Shown piece after piece: positions 33,136-40,963 of a DNA stretch of 64,000 bases; position 1 is the first letter of the stretch; each line of letters starts with the position of its first letter. The DNA is from a virus: IMG/VR virus record IMGVR_UViG_3300034158_000023, positions 1 to 64,000 of that record. One strand, 5' to 3'. The position numbers were made by a program, and so were the translations under genes. A model generated the notes under the pieces. The model saw only the letters and a program-made list of their open reading frames with translations. It did not search any database and was not told the DNA's origin.

Positions 33136-34647
33136 ATGACAGACAAAAACGAACAACCGCTAACTGATGTGGGTGTAGTCCTTTATACGGATGGCGGTTG
33201 TAAGCCATCTCGTGGTATTGGCGGTTGGGGAGTCCATGGCTATAGTTATAATCTAGAGCCTCTTAACAAAGCTAATCGTAAAGTAAATGCAATCACTAAT
33301 CTAGGGTACTATGATACTAATGGTGCAACGGTTAGATATAAAGAGGATGGTACCTGGAGCGCTGATAAGAAAGGTGAAATAGTTACCTGTCACCAACCCA
33401 TCACTTATGTAGATAGCTTCGGTAGTTTGATTCCTGAGTCTACCAACAACATAGCTGAACTTACAGCTGCTCAAAAAGCATTAAGTATCATTGCCGAGAT
33501 CAAACCTAAGCAAGCTCATCTGCTGTTAGACAGTGAGTATGTGTTAAAAGGCATAACCGAATGGTACCCTAAATGGGAATCCATGGGTTGGGTTAAAATG
33601 GATGGTACTCCTACTCCGAATGCCGATTTATGGAAAGGTTTAATAGCTAAGCATAATGATGTTAAATCTTATGTGGATCTGTCGTGGGCGTACGTACGTG
33701 GACATAGTGGGGATTTAGGTAACGATAATGCTGATCGTCTAGCTAGTCGTGCCATCATAGCTGGCAGAAAAGGTATCGAGTTTGAAGATACGATGTTGTC
33801 CAGTCCTGTTGGTTATGAAAATAAATCTTCTTGCCACAATCGTATTTTTGCGTACCCTAGGTGGTATTTCGTGTGCAATACGCATACCGACAACACGACT
33901 AGTACCGGACACTACGCTTATCACATTGGTACTAATACCAAAGAAGATGAGATAGATGGGAAAGCCGCTAACGATACATCCTTCGCTGTTCTTTATTTGA
34001 AAGACCGTGAAGCTGTATTGGACAAAGTCAGGGAATACCACAACGAGACAACGCAACACGCTTACACTAACGTAGTTAAGGTATCTTTGGATGCCGCGTT
34101 TAATCCTTATAATTATGACGATATCCTTAAAAACGGATGTACTTACTTAGAAAGGAAAGGCGCAGCCATCTACGATTGTGAAGATCGTGTTATATCAGTT
34201 GAGCGCAGTACTCCTCATTTGGTGTTCCGTACTCAAGGTATTTTCAGTTCTTTAGAAGCGTTGTTAGAAGATTTCATAAACGGTTCTCATAAGCTCAGCA
34301 CCAGTATGGATATTACGGGTGAGTTATATGAGATGGTAACCAGCAAGAAGAAGGAGATATCGCAATTAAGAAAAGACTTCAAACAGTCCACTAAGTCTAA
34401 GGACGTGCTGGTAAGTTGTATTCTGTCAGGTGTAGAACAACAGATGAAGGTTAAATTAACCGTTGGTCTGGATATGCCTAACCGAAATACCTTAGTTGCG
34501 TTAGCAGCCGAGGACCCCAAGGTTTATTTGTTAACACAAACCGAAGGGCCAAACGCGTTCCGAGTTCACGTGGTTATCAAAACGGTGGATGACATTAGTA
34601 TATGGTCGTCCGTGTATTCTAACCTTTATGTTAATTTGGATTTATGA
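33136..34647 (+). CDS. rnh: Ribonuclease HI with long C-terminal domain
   Basis: 503 residues. The first ~210 are RNase HI: Y-T-D-G-G with Asp19, E in N-N-I-A-E-L-T (Glu108), L-L-D-S-E-Y (Asp132) and N-D-N-A-D-R-L-A (Asp200) form the DEDD site that cuts the RNA strand of RNA-DNA hybrids, for primer removal. The H-S-G-D loop precedes the last Asp. About 60 residues are inserted between the first strand and Glu108 relative to E. coli RNase HI. Residues 215-503 are unrecognised, mixed alpha/beta with a coiled region near 410, and have no counterpart in stand-alone RNase HI. phiKZ-type phages also carry an RNase H-like gene. Overlaps the next gene by four bases. Confidence 0.9.
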   Translation: MTDKNEQPLTDVGVVLYTDGGCKPSRGIGGWGVHGYSYNLEPLNKANRKVNAITNLGYYDTNGATVRYKEDGTWSADKKGEIVTCHQPITYVDSFGSLIPESTNNIAELTAAQKALSIIAEIKPKQAHLLLDSEYVLKGITEWYPKWESMGWVKMDGTPTPNADLWKGLIAKHNDVKSYVDLSWAYVRGHSGDLGNDNADRLASRAIIAGRKGIEFEDTMLSSPVGYENKSSCHNRIFAYPRWYFVCNTHTDNTTSTGHYAYHIGTNTKEDEIDGKAANDTSFAVLYLKDREAVLDKVREYHNETTQHAYTNVVKVSLDAAFNPYNYDDILKNGCTYLERKGAAIYDCEDRVISVERSTPHLVFRTQGIFSSLEALLEDFINGSHKLSTSMDITGELYEMVTSKKKEISQLRKDFKQSTKSKDVLVSCILSGVEQQMKVKLTVGLDMPNRNTLVALAAEDPKVYLLTQTEGPNAFRVHVVIKTVDDISIWSSVYSNLYVNLDL

Positions 34648-35027
34648 TGGTAACAATTACTCGCTTTTTCAAAAGTGCCATATACGCTCTTCTAGCCTTT
34701 GCTATTCCTAGGCACATGAAGAGAATTATGTTCATAATGGCGTTGTACCAAAGTACTATCAAAGGGGAAGAGTTGACCTACAAGGATTTAGTGGAGCTTA
34801 ACGATGCACTTAAGTTAGCCAAAACTAATCCAGCGGCCTTACGCTTTCCAGCCAAGCTAGCTAAGGGTAATTTTCTTGGATTGACATGTAAGTCGATATG
34901 TGATGTTTCAGAAGATGAGATATCACAATTGTTAGAAAAGTTGCCCTCTTGGATGCGGTATGCTCGAAGTGATGATCTTAAGAAAGACGTGTTGAAATTG
35001 CGGAAGTATTCCGTACAACACGCATAA
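34644..35027 (+). CDS. Small basic protein with N-terminal hydrophobic helix
   Basis: 127 residues, start overlapping the RNase H stop as ATGA (translational coupling); a second ATG at 34647 is also possible. The N-terminus has a hydrophobic segment (F-F-K-S-A-I-Y-A-L-L-A-F-A-I) followed by basic residues, then soluble helices. May be membrane-associated. Operon-final. Function unknown. Confidence 0.72.
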   Translation: MMVTITRFFKSAIYALLAFAIPRHMKRIMFIMALYQSTIKGEELTYKDLVELNDALKLAKTNPAALRFPAKLAKGNFLGLTCKSICDVSEDEISQLLEKLPSWMRYARSDDLKKDVLKLRKYSVQHA

Positions 35028-35030
35028 AGT

Positions 35031-35060
35031 AGAGTAGGGTGTCCTAGGACACCCTACTCT
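35031..35060. terminator. Long palindromic bidirectional terminator
   Basis: AGAGTAGGGTGTCC / GGACACCCTACTCT, fourteen base pairs with TA at the centre, the longest perfect stem in the window. Seven bases on, the plus strand reads TTTGCCGC, a degenerate form of the post-hairpin box. Between convergent genes. Confidence 0.88.
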
Positions 35061-35075
35061 CTTATATTTGCCGCT

Positions 35076-35918
35076 TTACAGTTCTTTTACCAGTAATGCT
35101 TCACCATCTTTCATGGCTTTACTAGCCTGATTTAGAAGGTTTACGAACACTGCGTACATAGTAACTTCTTCTGCTAAACCTTCGATGAGTTTAACAAATT
35201 CAGTTATTACGACTGAAGTAGGTTGGTAGTTAGTACCTGGATCTTGAATGGCTTTAAACAACTTACGTAAAACACCATTGATCTCAGAGACCTTCTCATC
35301 CACTAATTCAGGAGGTACAGATTTAGCTTTTTCTAAGATCACATTTAAGCGAGTTCTGGCTAAACCCCAATCCGCATTACGTGAAACTAAGTTACCATAT
35401 GTAGTTTTAGCAGCCCCACCATCACGGATTAGATGACCGTAATCAGCTTTTAGTTTAGCTGTGTCTGCAACGCGTAAAGCAGATCGGAAAGTAACAGAGT
35501 TCAGCTTAGTAGGATCATTCAAAGCACTGCCTACATAAACTGCAAATGGTTGGAAGATACGTTCCGGCATTTCCAGTATCAATTGTAGGTGATGTTCAAA
35601 CTGAGACATCATGGTATTCCAGTCAGCACTCTGACCTGAGATACATGGTAACTCAATATCCATAATTTCTGTATAGGGATACTTTTGAAGAAGTCTGTCA
35701 ATCTTAGACATAGTTAGAACACTAGCTATGTTAGACAACCCGTTCAATTGATCATTCATGTAGCTAATGACGCCTTCGTAGGTATCGCTTAGTTTATTAA
35801 TGATTTTGATATTAGGGTGGTAAGCTGCCATAGCTTCATTGCCAATACACAGCAAAGTGTAATGCATTTTGTCTATCGGGATGGGCTTCGCAATACGAAA
35901 TTGTGGTCTAAGGGCCAT
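35076..35918 (-). CDS. Probable virion structural protein
   Basis: 280 residues, AAGGAA upstream of the ATG. Mostly helical, with basic and acidic patches, no membrane segment. A single-gene minus-strand unit; in front of it (35961-35971, minus strand) is TACTGTATGAG, the same 11-mer as upstream of the tail fibre operon. A late virion protein by inference only. Confidence 0.65.
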   Translation of the reverse strand: MALRPQFRIAKPIPIDKMHYTLLCIGNEAMAAYHPNIKIINKLSDTYEGVISYMNDQLNGLSNIASVLTMSKIDRLLQKYPYTEIMDIELPCISGQSADWNTMMSQFEHHLQLILEMPERIFQPFAVYVGSALNDPTKLNSVTFRSALRVADTAKLKADYGHLIRDGGAAKTTYGNLVSRNADWGLARTRLNVILEKAKSVPPELVDEKVSEINGVLRKLFKAIQDPGTNYQPTSVVITEFVKLIEGLAEEVTMYAVFVNLLNQASKAMKDGEALLVKEL

Positions 35919-35960
35919 GATAAATTCCTTGATTGGGATAATATGTACGGATCAAAACAT

Positions 35961-35971
35961 CTCATACAGTA
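35961..35971 (-). promoter_or_regulatory. Candidate late promoter element TACTGTATGAG
   Basis: Exact repeat of the 11-mer found before the tail-fibre operon at 8921-8931, here 43 bases before the start of the minus-strand virion-type gene. Contains the TATG core known from phiKZ late promoters. Weak because only two exact copies were seen. Confidence 0.35.
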
Positions 35972-35992
35972 AACATTAATGTAGGATAAAGC

Positions 35993-37501
35993 ATGCATAA
36001 ATTATCATTTAGTAATAACGTTCAAACTGCTCCAGAAATTCGGCCATTGTTCAACGTAGGTTGCTTGATGGACATACAGTGCGGTCGTTACACCATGGGT
36101 GCATATGGCGAAAGTATTCTGAATGGTGGCTTAGCTCGTATCACTGGTATCGGCGGTCGTGCTAACACATACAAGTCTACTTTAGCGCATTTCTTTTTAC
36201 TGCGTATTGTGGATCGTTATTTTAGTTCTGCTGGTATTGTATACGATGCAGAGCTCTCAATGAGCCGTCAGCGCCTGATCGATCTATTCAGTAGCTTGAG
36301 TCCTGAAGCAGCAGAAATCGCCGTAGAACTCTTCTCAAGCGGTCGTCTAGCCCTTACTGACGCTAACGTAATGTCTGGTGATAAGTTCTTTGATCAAATC
36401 AAAGATTACGCCAAAGAAAAGTGTAGCGCTGCCAAATCTAAAACTTGGGGTACTACACCTTTTGTGGATAGTAACGGTGTTCCATTCAAAGCAATGTTCC
36501 CTACTCCAGTAGAGATAGATTCGGTATCACGTTTTCCAATCACAGCAGTCGATACTATCTTGGATGCTAACGCTATTGGTGAAAGTGGTAACAACATCGA
36601 AGCTCTGCGTAGCTCACATGCTAAGAACCAGATGTTGATTCAGTTGCCTGTGTTGACTGAAGAGGCGTGCATGCCATTTATTATGACGGCACACGTAGAT
36701 GATGCTTTAAGTTTAGACCCTTATGCTCCACCACAAGCTAAGTTAGCATTCTTAAACAGTAAGCTAAAATTTAAATACGTGCCTAACCAGTTCTTGTTCC
36801 TACCGAACAACCTGTGGTATTGTTTTAGTGCTCACCCATTGAACAACAAAACTACCAAACTGGCTGAGTATCCATACTCTTCTGACAATGCTGGATCTGC
36901 TAGTGACTTAATGCAAGTTACAATTCAGAACTTGCGTGGTAAGTATGGTGCTAGTGGTGTACCGTACAAACTGTTAATGTCTCAAACTGAAGGTTTGTTA
37001 GTAGGACTCTCTGAGTTCGATTACTGTAAAGACAATGGTCGTTTTGGTATCGAAGGTAATGATCGCAATTACTACATGGCATTGGCTCCTGAGATCAAAC
37101 TACAGCGCACCACAGTGAGACAAAGAATTCGTGAATCTACTAAACTAGCACGCGTGATGGAAATCACTAGTGAATTAGCGCAGATTCAATCCTTGATCAT
37201 TAACCTACCTAGAGCAGCTATTTGCACTCCACAACAACTATATGACGATTTAATCGCCATGGGTTATGACTGGGATGTCTTATTAAACACTCGTGGGTAT
37301 TGGATCTTTAAAGAAGATGAGACTAAATTCACTAAACCGTTCTTAAGTACGATGGATTTAATTCGTATGCGTTTAGGCTTATACGTACCTTACTGGTTAC
37401 CTAAAGACGCCAAAGCCAAGATTAAACCTGCCGTTAGTAATGTTGTACAAATCGGCGCTGTCCATACAGCTGTTTCTAAGGATTTGGAAAAAGCTGCGTA
37501 G
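35993..37501 (+). CDS. UvsX/RecA-like recombinase
   Basis: 502 residues. Strand-exchange ATPase of phage recombination. The P-loop is atypical: G-G-R-A-N-T-Y-K-S-T (residues 54-63), with Tyr in place of the Gly before the lysine, as T4 UvsX also has a non-glycine there (S-F-K-S). It is followed by G-I-V-Y-D-A-E-L-S (Asp85/Glu87), the Walker-A-proximal D-x-E of UvsX and RecA family members. The C-terminal ~150 residues are helical with a final basic/alanine-rich tail. Longer than T4 UvsX (391 residues). phiKZ has a RecA/UvsX-type protein in a comparable place (from memory). The SbcC-like ATPase and RNase H nearby belong to the same DNA metabolism. Confidence 0.85.
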   Translation: MHKLSFSNNVQTAPEIRPLFNVGCLMDIQCGRYTMGAYGESILNGGLARITGIGGRANTYKSTLAHFFLLRIVDRYFSSAGIVYDAELSMSRQRLIDLFSSLSPEAAEIAVELFSSGRLALTDANVMSGDKFFDQIKDYAKEKCSAAKSKTWGTTPFVDSNGVPFKAMFPTPVEIDSVSRFPITAVDTILDANAIGESGNNIEALRSSHAKNQMLIQLPVLTEEACMPFIMTAHVDDALSLDPYAPPQAKLAFLNSKLKFKYVPNQFLFLPNNLWYCFSAHPLNNKTTKLAEYPYSSDNAGSASDLMQVTIQNLRGKYGASGVPYKLLMSQTEGLLVGLSEFDYCKDNGRFGIEGNDRNYYMALAPEIKLQRTTVRQRIRESTKLARVMEITSELAQIQSLIINLPRAAICTPQQLYDDLIAMGYDWDVLLNTRGYWIFKEDETKFTKPFLSTMDLIRMRLGLYVPYWLPKDAKAKIKPAVSNVVQIGAVHTAVSKDLEKAA

Positions 37502-37509
37502 TATTCCAT

Positions 37510-37527
37510 GGGGCAGTTCTCTGCCCC
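37510..37527 (+). terminator. Hairpin after the recombinase gene
   Basis: Seven-base-pair stem GGGGCAG / CTGCCCC with loop TTCT, nine bases after the stop codon; followed by TAATATT, not a T-run. Confidence 0.75.
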
Positions 37528-37589
37528 TAATATTCAATGGGTAATTAAAATGCAAATACAAACAAAAGTCAATAAAATTTGGAGTATGT

Positions 37590-38030
37590 ATGGAAATTAT
37601 TTTAGTAGTAGTAGGAAACCGCGATTACGATAACTATGAGTTCTTTTGTAAGACCATGGATCGTTACATCGCTCACTTTGGTTATGACATTCGCAAGGTC
37701 TACAGTGGTGATGCTCCTGGTATTGATCAGATGACAGAAGACTGGGCTTTATCACGTGGCCATAAATTCGAAGCTATCCCAGCGGTATGGCAATTACCAG
37801 ACGGTACAACTGATCGTGGTGCAGGTATGAAGCGCAATGAAATATTGGTAGCTAAAGGCACTCACGTAGTAGCATTCTGGGATGGTAAATCAACTGGTAC
37901 TAAACACTCTAGTGGCCTAGCCAAAGAGTTAAATAAAACGCGCATGATCGTACCTATCGTGGCGACTAAGAAGCGTTATTATTGTGCTCGTTGGAAAACA
38001 ATTTACGCAGAACGTAATAAGGCGGCATAA
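37590..38030 (+). CDS. SLOG-fold (YspA/DUF2493-type) nucleotide-binding protein
   Basis: 146 residues. Rossmann-like fold of the SLOG superfamily (YspA / cpYpsA-related): opening strand I-I-L-V-V-V-G-N-R-D-Y, the S-G-D-A-P-G-I-D loop at about residues 44-51 followed by helix E-D-W-A, and G-A-G-M-K-R-N-E-I-L then V-A-F-W-D-G-K-S-T-G-T in the C-terminal half. These loops bind nucleotide-derived ligands; other SLOG proteins sense or process nucleotide signals (for example the ThsA SLOG domain binds a cyclic ADP-ribose). Here the ligand is unknown; phage copies are usually annotated as unknown. GGAG five bases upstream. Stop and next start overlap. Confidence 0.85.
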   Translation: MEIILVVVGNRDYDNYEFFCKTMDRYIAHFGYDIRKVYSGDAPGIDQMTEDWALSRGHKFEAIPAVWQLPDGTTDRGAGMKRNEILVAKGTHVVAFWDGKSTGTKHSSGLAKELNKTRMIVPIVATKKRYYCARWKTIYAERNKAA

Positions 38031-38698
38031 TGGGCAATCGCGCAGCATTCGTTAAATCTTTTTTAGCCGACCTGGATGCTATCTGTCCAGGTCATGGGAA
38101 TGAAACTTTCTATGTGCCGTTCTTTGATAGTTTAGATGATAAACAATTCGAAGCTATGGTTGATGCCATTGTAGCCGAGGACTTGGTATTACCGTTAGTG
38201 TTACCTAACGGGAAAGATGCTAACCTAGATGCTAAACGCAACATCGCGCTAGGTCGTAAGTGGGGGCATGAATTCAGAGAGCAGGTATGGCTTACAGATC
38301 CTGTTAATCCAGGGTTAGTTAAACTAACACCACTGAAGTACCTGATCATCAAACTACCAGTACGCCGTCAAGCTCAGACTTTAGAAGATAAACAAAGTAT
38401 CCCTAAAGATGACCATTCGATCGATGACTTGACTGGCCAAGTTTCTAATGAGTCTAAAGGTAGTGGTATCTCTGGCCCAGAAGCACAGATCCTTTACTCG
38501 CATGACTTAAAGGCTGTGTTAATAGAGTATTTGAAAGTCCGTGGTGGTGATGAAACGGCGTATCGTAAGATGTCTTCAGATCTCATCAACTCAGGGGTAG
38601 CATCACTTACTGATGCGGTTAGTCAAGACAGTAGACCTACCTCAGTGGTTAACTTATCCACGATGTTAACCTGTGCACACATAGGGAATAACTTATGA
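38030..38698 (+). CDS. Putative C-terminal fragment of virion RNA polymerase beta subunit
   Basis: 222 residues. The middle and C-terminal parts follow the order of the RpoB C-terminus: V-W-L-T-D-P-V-N-P-G-L-V as in the strand-turn before the conserved V-G-Y-M-Y, then P-L-K-Y-L-I-I-K-L-P-V-R-R-Q in place of M-L-K-L-x-H-L-V-x-D-K, then T-G-Q-V-S-N-E-S-K-G-S-G-I-S-G-P-E-A in place of T-x-Q-P-L-G-G-K-A-x-F-G-G-Q-R-F-G-E, then a helix S-H-D-L-K-A-V-L-I-E-Y like M-E-V-W-A-L-E-A-Y. The large beta-like protein at 52403 stops just before this region, so the two together make a complete beta. phiKZ also splits beta (gp178 + gp149). One-base overlap with the SLOG gene. Confidence 0.68.
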   Translation: MGNRAAFVKSFLADLDAICPGHGNETFYVPFFDSLDDKQFEAMVDAIVAEDLVLPLVLPNGKDANLDAKRNIALGRKWGHEFREQVWLTDPVNPGLVKLTPLKYLIIKLPVRRQAQTLEDKQSIPKDDHSIDDLTGQVSNESKGSGISGPEAQILYSHDLKAVLIEYLKVRGGDETAYRKMSSDLINSGVASLTDAVSQDSRPTSVVNLSTMLTCAHIGNNL

Positions 38699-39210
38699 TC
38701 GATACACGTAGATTAGTAGAGATCTGTGATTGGATTATCAATCGTCGAGCAGTGAATCCTGAACACGAGCATCAGCTAAATTTCGTTGCACTCATTCGTG
38801 GTTTGCGTGAAGGCACTTACATAGCCAGCGTAATCAGTGATTCAGGGCTAAAGGAACTGTGGGCTAAGTTAGACGAGTATGAAGAAGGTCAAGCTACTAT
38901 ACTTGAATGTACAGCTGAGCTTAAAGTACTGAGTGGGTTATCTGTGGATGACTGGAGTGATTTGTGTCGTCATATCGGTAGTAGCTGTACATACAACACT
39001 ATCGTGAAAGGTCGCTATCAAGACGCAGTTGAACCAGATAAACTCTATGCTGCTATCCCCACAGATACCAGAACTCAGGTTTTCCCTACGCAGCAAGCAG
39101 AAGCTTTAGTGGAAGCAAACCACTGGTTTGTGTTTATAGTACTGATGTCCTATGGCACTAGTCGACTGGGAGTAAATCTAAATGGTAAAGTTAAGTCCAT
39201 TAGTAAGTAA
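38695..39210 (+). CDS. Hypothetical protein
   Basis: 171 residues, overlapping the previous gene by four bases (ATGATC over the TGA), so co-translated with the putative RNA polymerase fragment. Helical and acidic; a C-terminal hydrophobic strand F-V-F-I-V-L-M-S-Y is too short for a reliable membrane helix. Its end overlaps the next gene by 29 bases. Unknown function. Confidence 0.72.
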   Translation: MIDTRRLVEICDWIINRRAVNPEHEHQLNFVALIRGLREGTYIASVISDSGLKELWAKLDEYEEGQATILECTAELKVLSGLSVDDWSDLCRHIGSSCTYNTIVKGRYQDAVEPDKLYAAIPTDTRTQVFPTQQAEALVEANHWFVFIVLMSYGTSRLGVNLNGKVKSISK

Positions 39211-39934
39211 CTACTTACTAGATCTAGATAGCTTATTCGATACCAGACTAGGGGTACTTAGTTTGTTAGGGGATGATGCAGTAGATTCACTAACGCATGA
39301 TAACTATGCTAAACGTGAAGACGAAAGTTTCCTAATGGCTATCCCAGGGTACAAGGAACGATGGGAGGCAAGAGACATAGAAGTGTTGCAATCCTCCCAA
39401 GTATCTAAGTTCTTTGCTACGGCAATGCAGTTGATTCTAGATGACGTTCATGATGTCAACGTGTCACTACCAGATAGAAAGTTCTTTCTGTACATAAACA
39501 CGTATCCGTATAAATTGAACGATATCGAGAAAGAAGATCTTGTGTTAATGGTATCTGCTCAGCTACACGGTAGAGTTAAAGTTACCACTAGGAGTTTTAG
39601 TCTAGGGGCATTATCTCCTAGAACTATAGCTTCGAACTGCTATGGTCTAGTGTCGATATATGAGTTTGAGAAATGGGTAAAGCTGCACATAGATGCACTT
39701 TATAAACTGTCTTTAAGTGAGGTAGTTGTAGTAGCTCCAGAGTTAAAGGAAATAGGTGCTAAAGTAATTGAAAAACCTACGGAACTTATGTTACAACTAT
39801 TAGAACGATACTCTAAGTGGGAATGCTTAGAGTTAGCGCTAATGGAAGTACTAGCTTTGAAGTATTACCCAGTCGCCGAGTATTGCAGTTTGCTTTATTT
39901 AGCGCACATAACCGAGCAAAAAGAGGAAGGGTAA
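39182..39934 (+). CDS. Hypothetical protein, possibly virion-associated
   Basis: 250 residues. Starts inside the previous gene with GGGAG 12 bases upstream. Helix-rich with a beta centre (K-F-F-L-Y-I-N-T-Y-P-Y-K and L-V-L-M-V-S-A-Q-L). No transmembrane segment or signal. Last gene of the cluster that begins with the SLOG protein. Not recognised. Confidence 0.72.
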   Translation: MVKLSPLVSNYLLDLDSLFDTRLGVLSLLGDDAVDSLTHDNYAKREDESFLMAIPGYKERWEARDIEVLQSSQVSKFFATAMQLILDDVHDVNVSLPDRKFFLYINTYPYKLNDIEKEDLVLMVSAQLHGRVKVTTRSFSLGALSPRTIASNCYGLVSIYEFEKWVKLHIDALYKLSLSEVVVVAPELKEIGAKVIEKPTELMLQLLERYSKWECLELALMEVLALKYYPVAEYCSLLYLAHITEQKEEG

Positions 39935-39957
39935 CCCCTTCCTCTTCATATGTCGTT
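39921..39957. terminator. Bidirectional terminator overlapping a stop codon
   Basis: Eleven-base-pair stem AAGAGGAAGGG / CCCTTCCTCTT with loop TAAC; the left arm is inside the last codons of the plus-strand gene. The plus strand goes on with CATATGTCGTT (a variant of the TATGCCGTT box), the minus strand with five T residues. Confidence 0.85.
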
Positions 39958-40398
39958 TTATTCTTCACCACTGTCTTTTGCCGCTTCACGCTGCGCAGCC
40001 ATGAATTCGTCGTACATCAATGTAGAATGTCCTTTATCCATCTGACCTTCCACTAGATTGATAGCTGGTAAGGCGGCGTGATCCACAACACCGTCGATCG
40101 CAGCGCGAGCATTGCCAGCAGTACGTTCAAAGATGTTACCAGTAGTACGTTGCAAGTCTTCCAAGATTTTGTTTTGTTGTAATAACAAATCTCTATCTTT
40201 ACCAGCAGAATCTTCTTCTTGCTCTAAACGCTTAAGGCTGATTTCCTGCGAGTCCATGTCTTTTAATGCCGATAAGAAGGTCTTACCCATCTTAGGATCG
40301 TTGACAACATCGCCTCTGATTTTGCCGTCTACCATCAACTCTTCAACGAATGATTTTCTTATACGTTGAGTGAAACTAAGATTACTTTCAACACTCAT
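39958..40398 (-). CDS. Small charged coiled-coil protein, possibly DNA-packaging related
   Basis: 146 residues from the ATG at 40398, which has GGAGGGG directly upstream; the frame is open 16 codons further but without a ribosome site and into a promoter. Helical and strongly charged (D-S-Q-E-I-S-L-K-R-L-E-Q-E-E-D), with an acidic tail A-A-K-D-S-G-E-E. The N-terminal R-I-R-K-S-F-V-E-E-L-M and the M-D-S-Q-E-I-S-L-K-R helix vaguely recall small terminase subunits of large myophages, but that is a weak resemblance. Single-gene minus-strand unit. Confidence 0.62.
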   Translation of the reverse strand: MSVESNLSFTQRIRKSFVEELMVDGKIRGDVVNDPKMGKTFLSALKDMDSQEISLKRLEQEEDSAGKDRDLLLQQNKILEDLQRTTGNIFERTAGNARAAIDGVVDHAALPAINLVEGQMDKGHSTLMYDEFMAAQREAAKDSGEE

Positions 40399-40426
40399 AG
40401 CCCCTCCAATGAATTCAATGTATATA

Positions 40427-40442
40427 TTATCTAATTGCATAA
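40427..40442 (+). promoter_or_regulatory. phiKZ-type early promoter, one mismatch (TATATTAT)
   Basis: TATATTAT at 40433-40440 in a TGTATATATTATCT context, only 20 bases before the next start codon. It lies in the gap between a minus-strand and a plus-strand gene; the motif is not palindromic and points to the plus-strand gene. Confidence 0.5.
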
Positions 40443-40460
40443 ACATCTATAGGATTAGTT

Positions 40461-40946
40461 ATGTTAACAGTGATACGTGAGTTCTTTTTAAAAAGAACCT
40501 ACAATAAAATAAAAGGATTAGATATATTAGGAGCTATTGCTAAATTAGAAATTTTGATTAAACTAACCCCTAATGTAAATGTAAGTACCTTTGTTAAAGA
40601 TAGATTTAATGTTGAGGCTCATTGCGATAACGTTGTAGAACTCCCCGTTATGTTGATGAGTGTAAAGGACGATGTAGAAGTACAACGCTCCTTGTATATC
40701 CCCACTAAGTACACCACGTTAAAAGGAGGTTCAGTTTCCGAATGGTGCTTAACCACAGAAGATGAATATGTGTCACTATTAGAGATGGCACCTAAGATCT
40801 TAAAAGCCCTAAAGGAGCTACAATCCGCATTAGATAAAAGTAAAGATGAAGATGATTTCTATGTGGACTATGTGAAAAGAAAGAGCAGCTACTTTATAAG
40901 TGATGTCCATCAATTCATATCAGCATTGAAAGCTATTCATTATTAA
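40461..40946 (+). CDS. Hypothetical early protein
   Basis: 161 residues, behind a TATATTAT promoter with an ATAGGATTAG ribosome region. N-terminus basic (R-E-F-F-L-K-R-T-Y-N-K-I-K), then helices. A central strand N-V-E-A-H-C-D and a long helical C-terminal half rich in K/D/E. No family recognised. Confidence 0.72.
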   Translation: MLTVIREFFLKRTYNKIKGLDILGAIAKLEILIKLTPNVNVSTFVKDRFNVEAHCDNVVELPVMLMSVKDDVEVQRSLYIPTKYTTLKGGSVSEWCLTTEDEYVSLLEMAPKILKALKELQSALDKSKDEDDFYVDYVKRKSSYFISDVHQFISALKAIHY

Positions 40947-40963
40947 TATAAAAGGAATACCAC

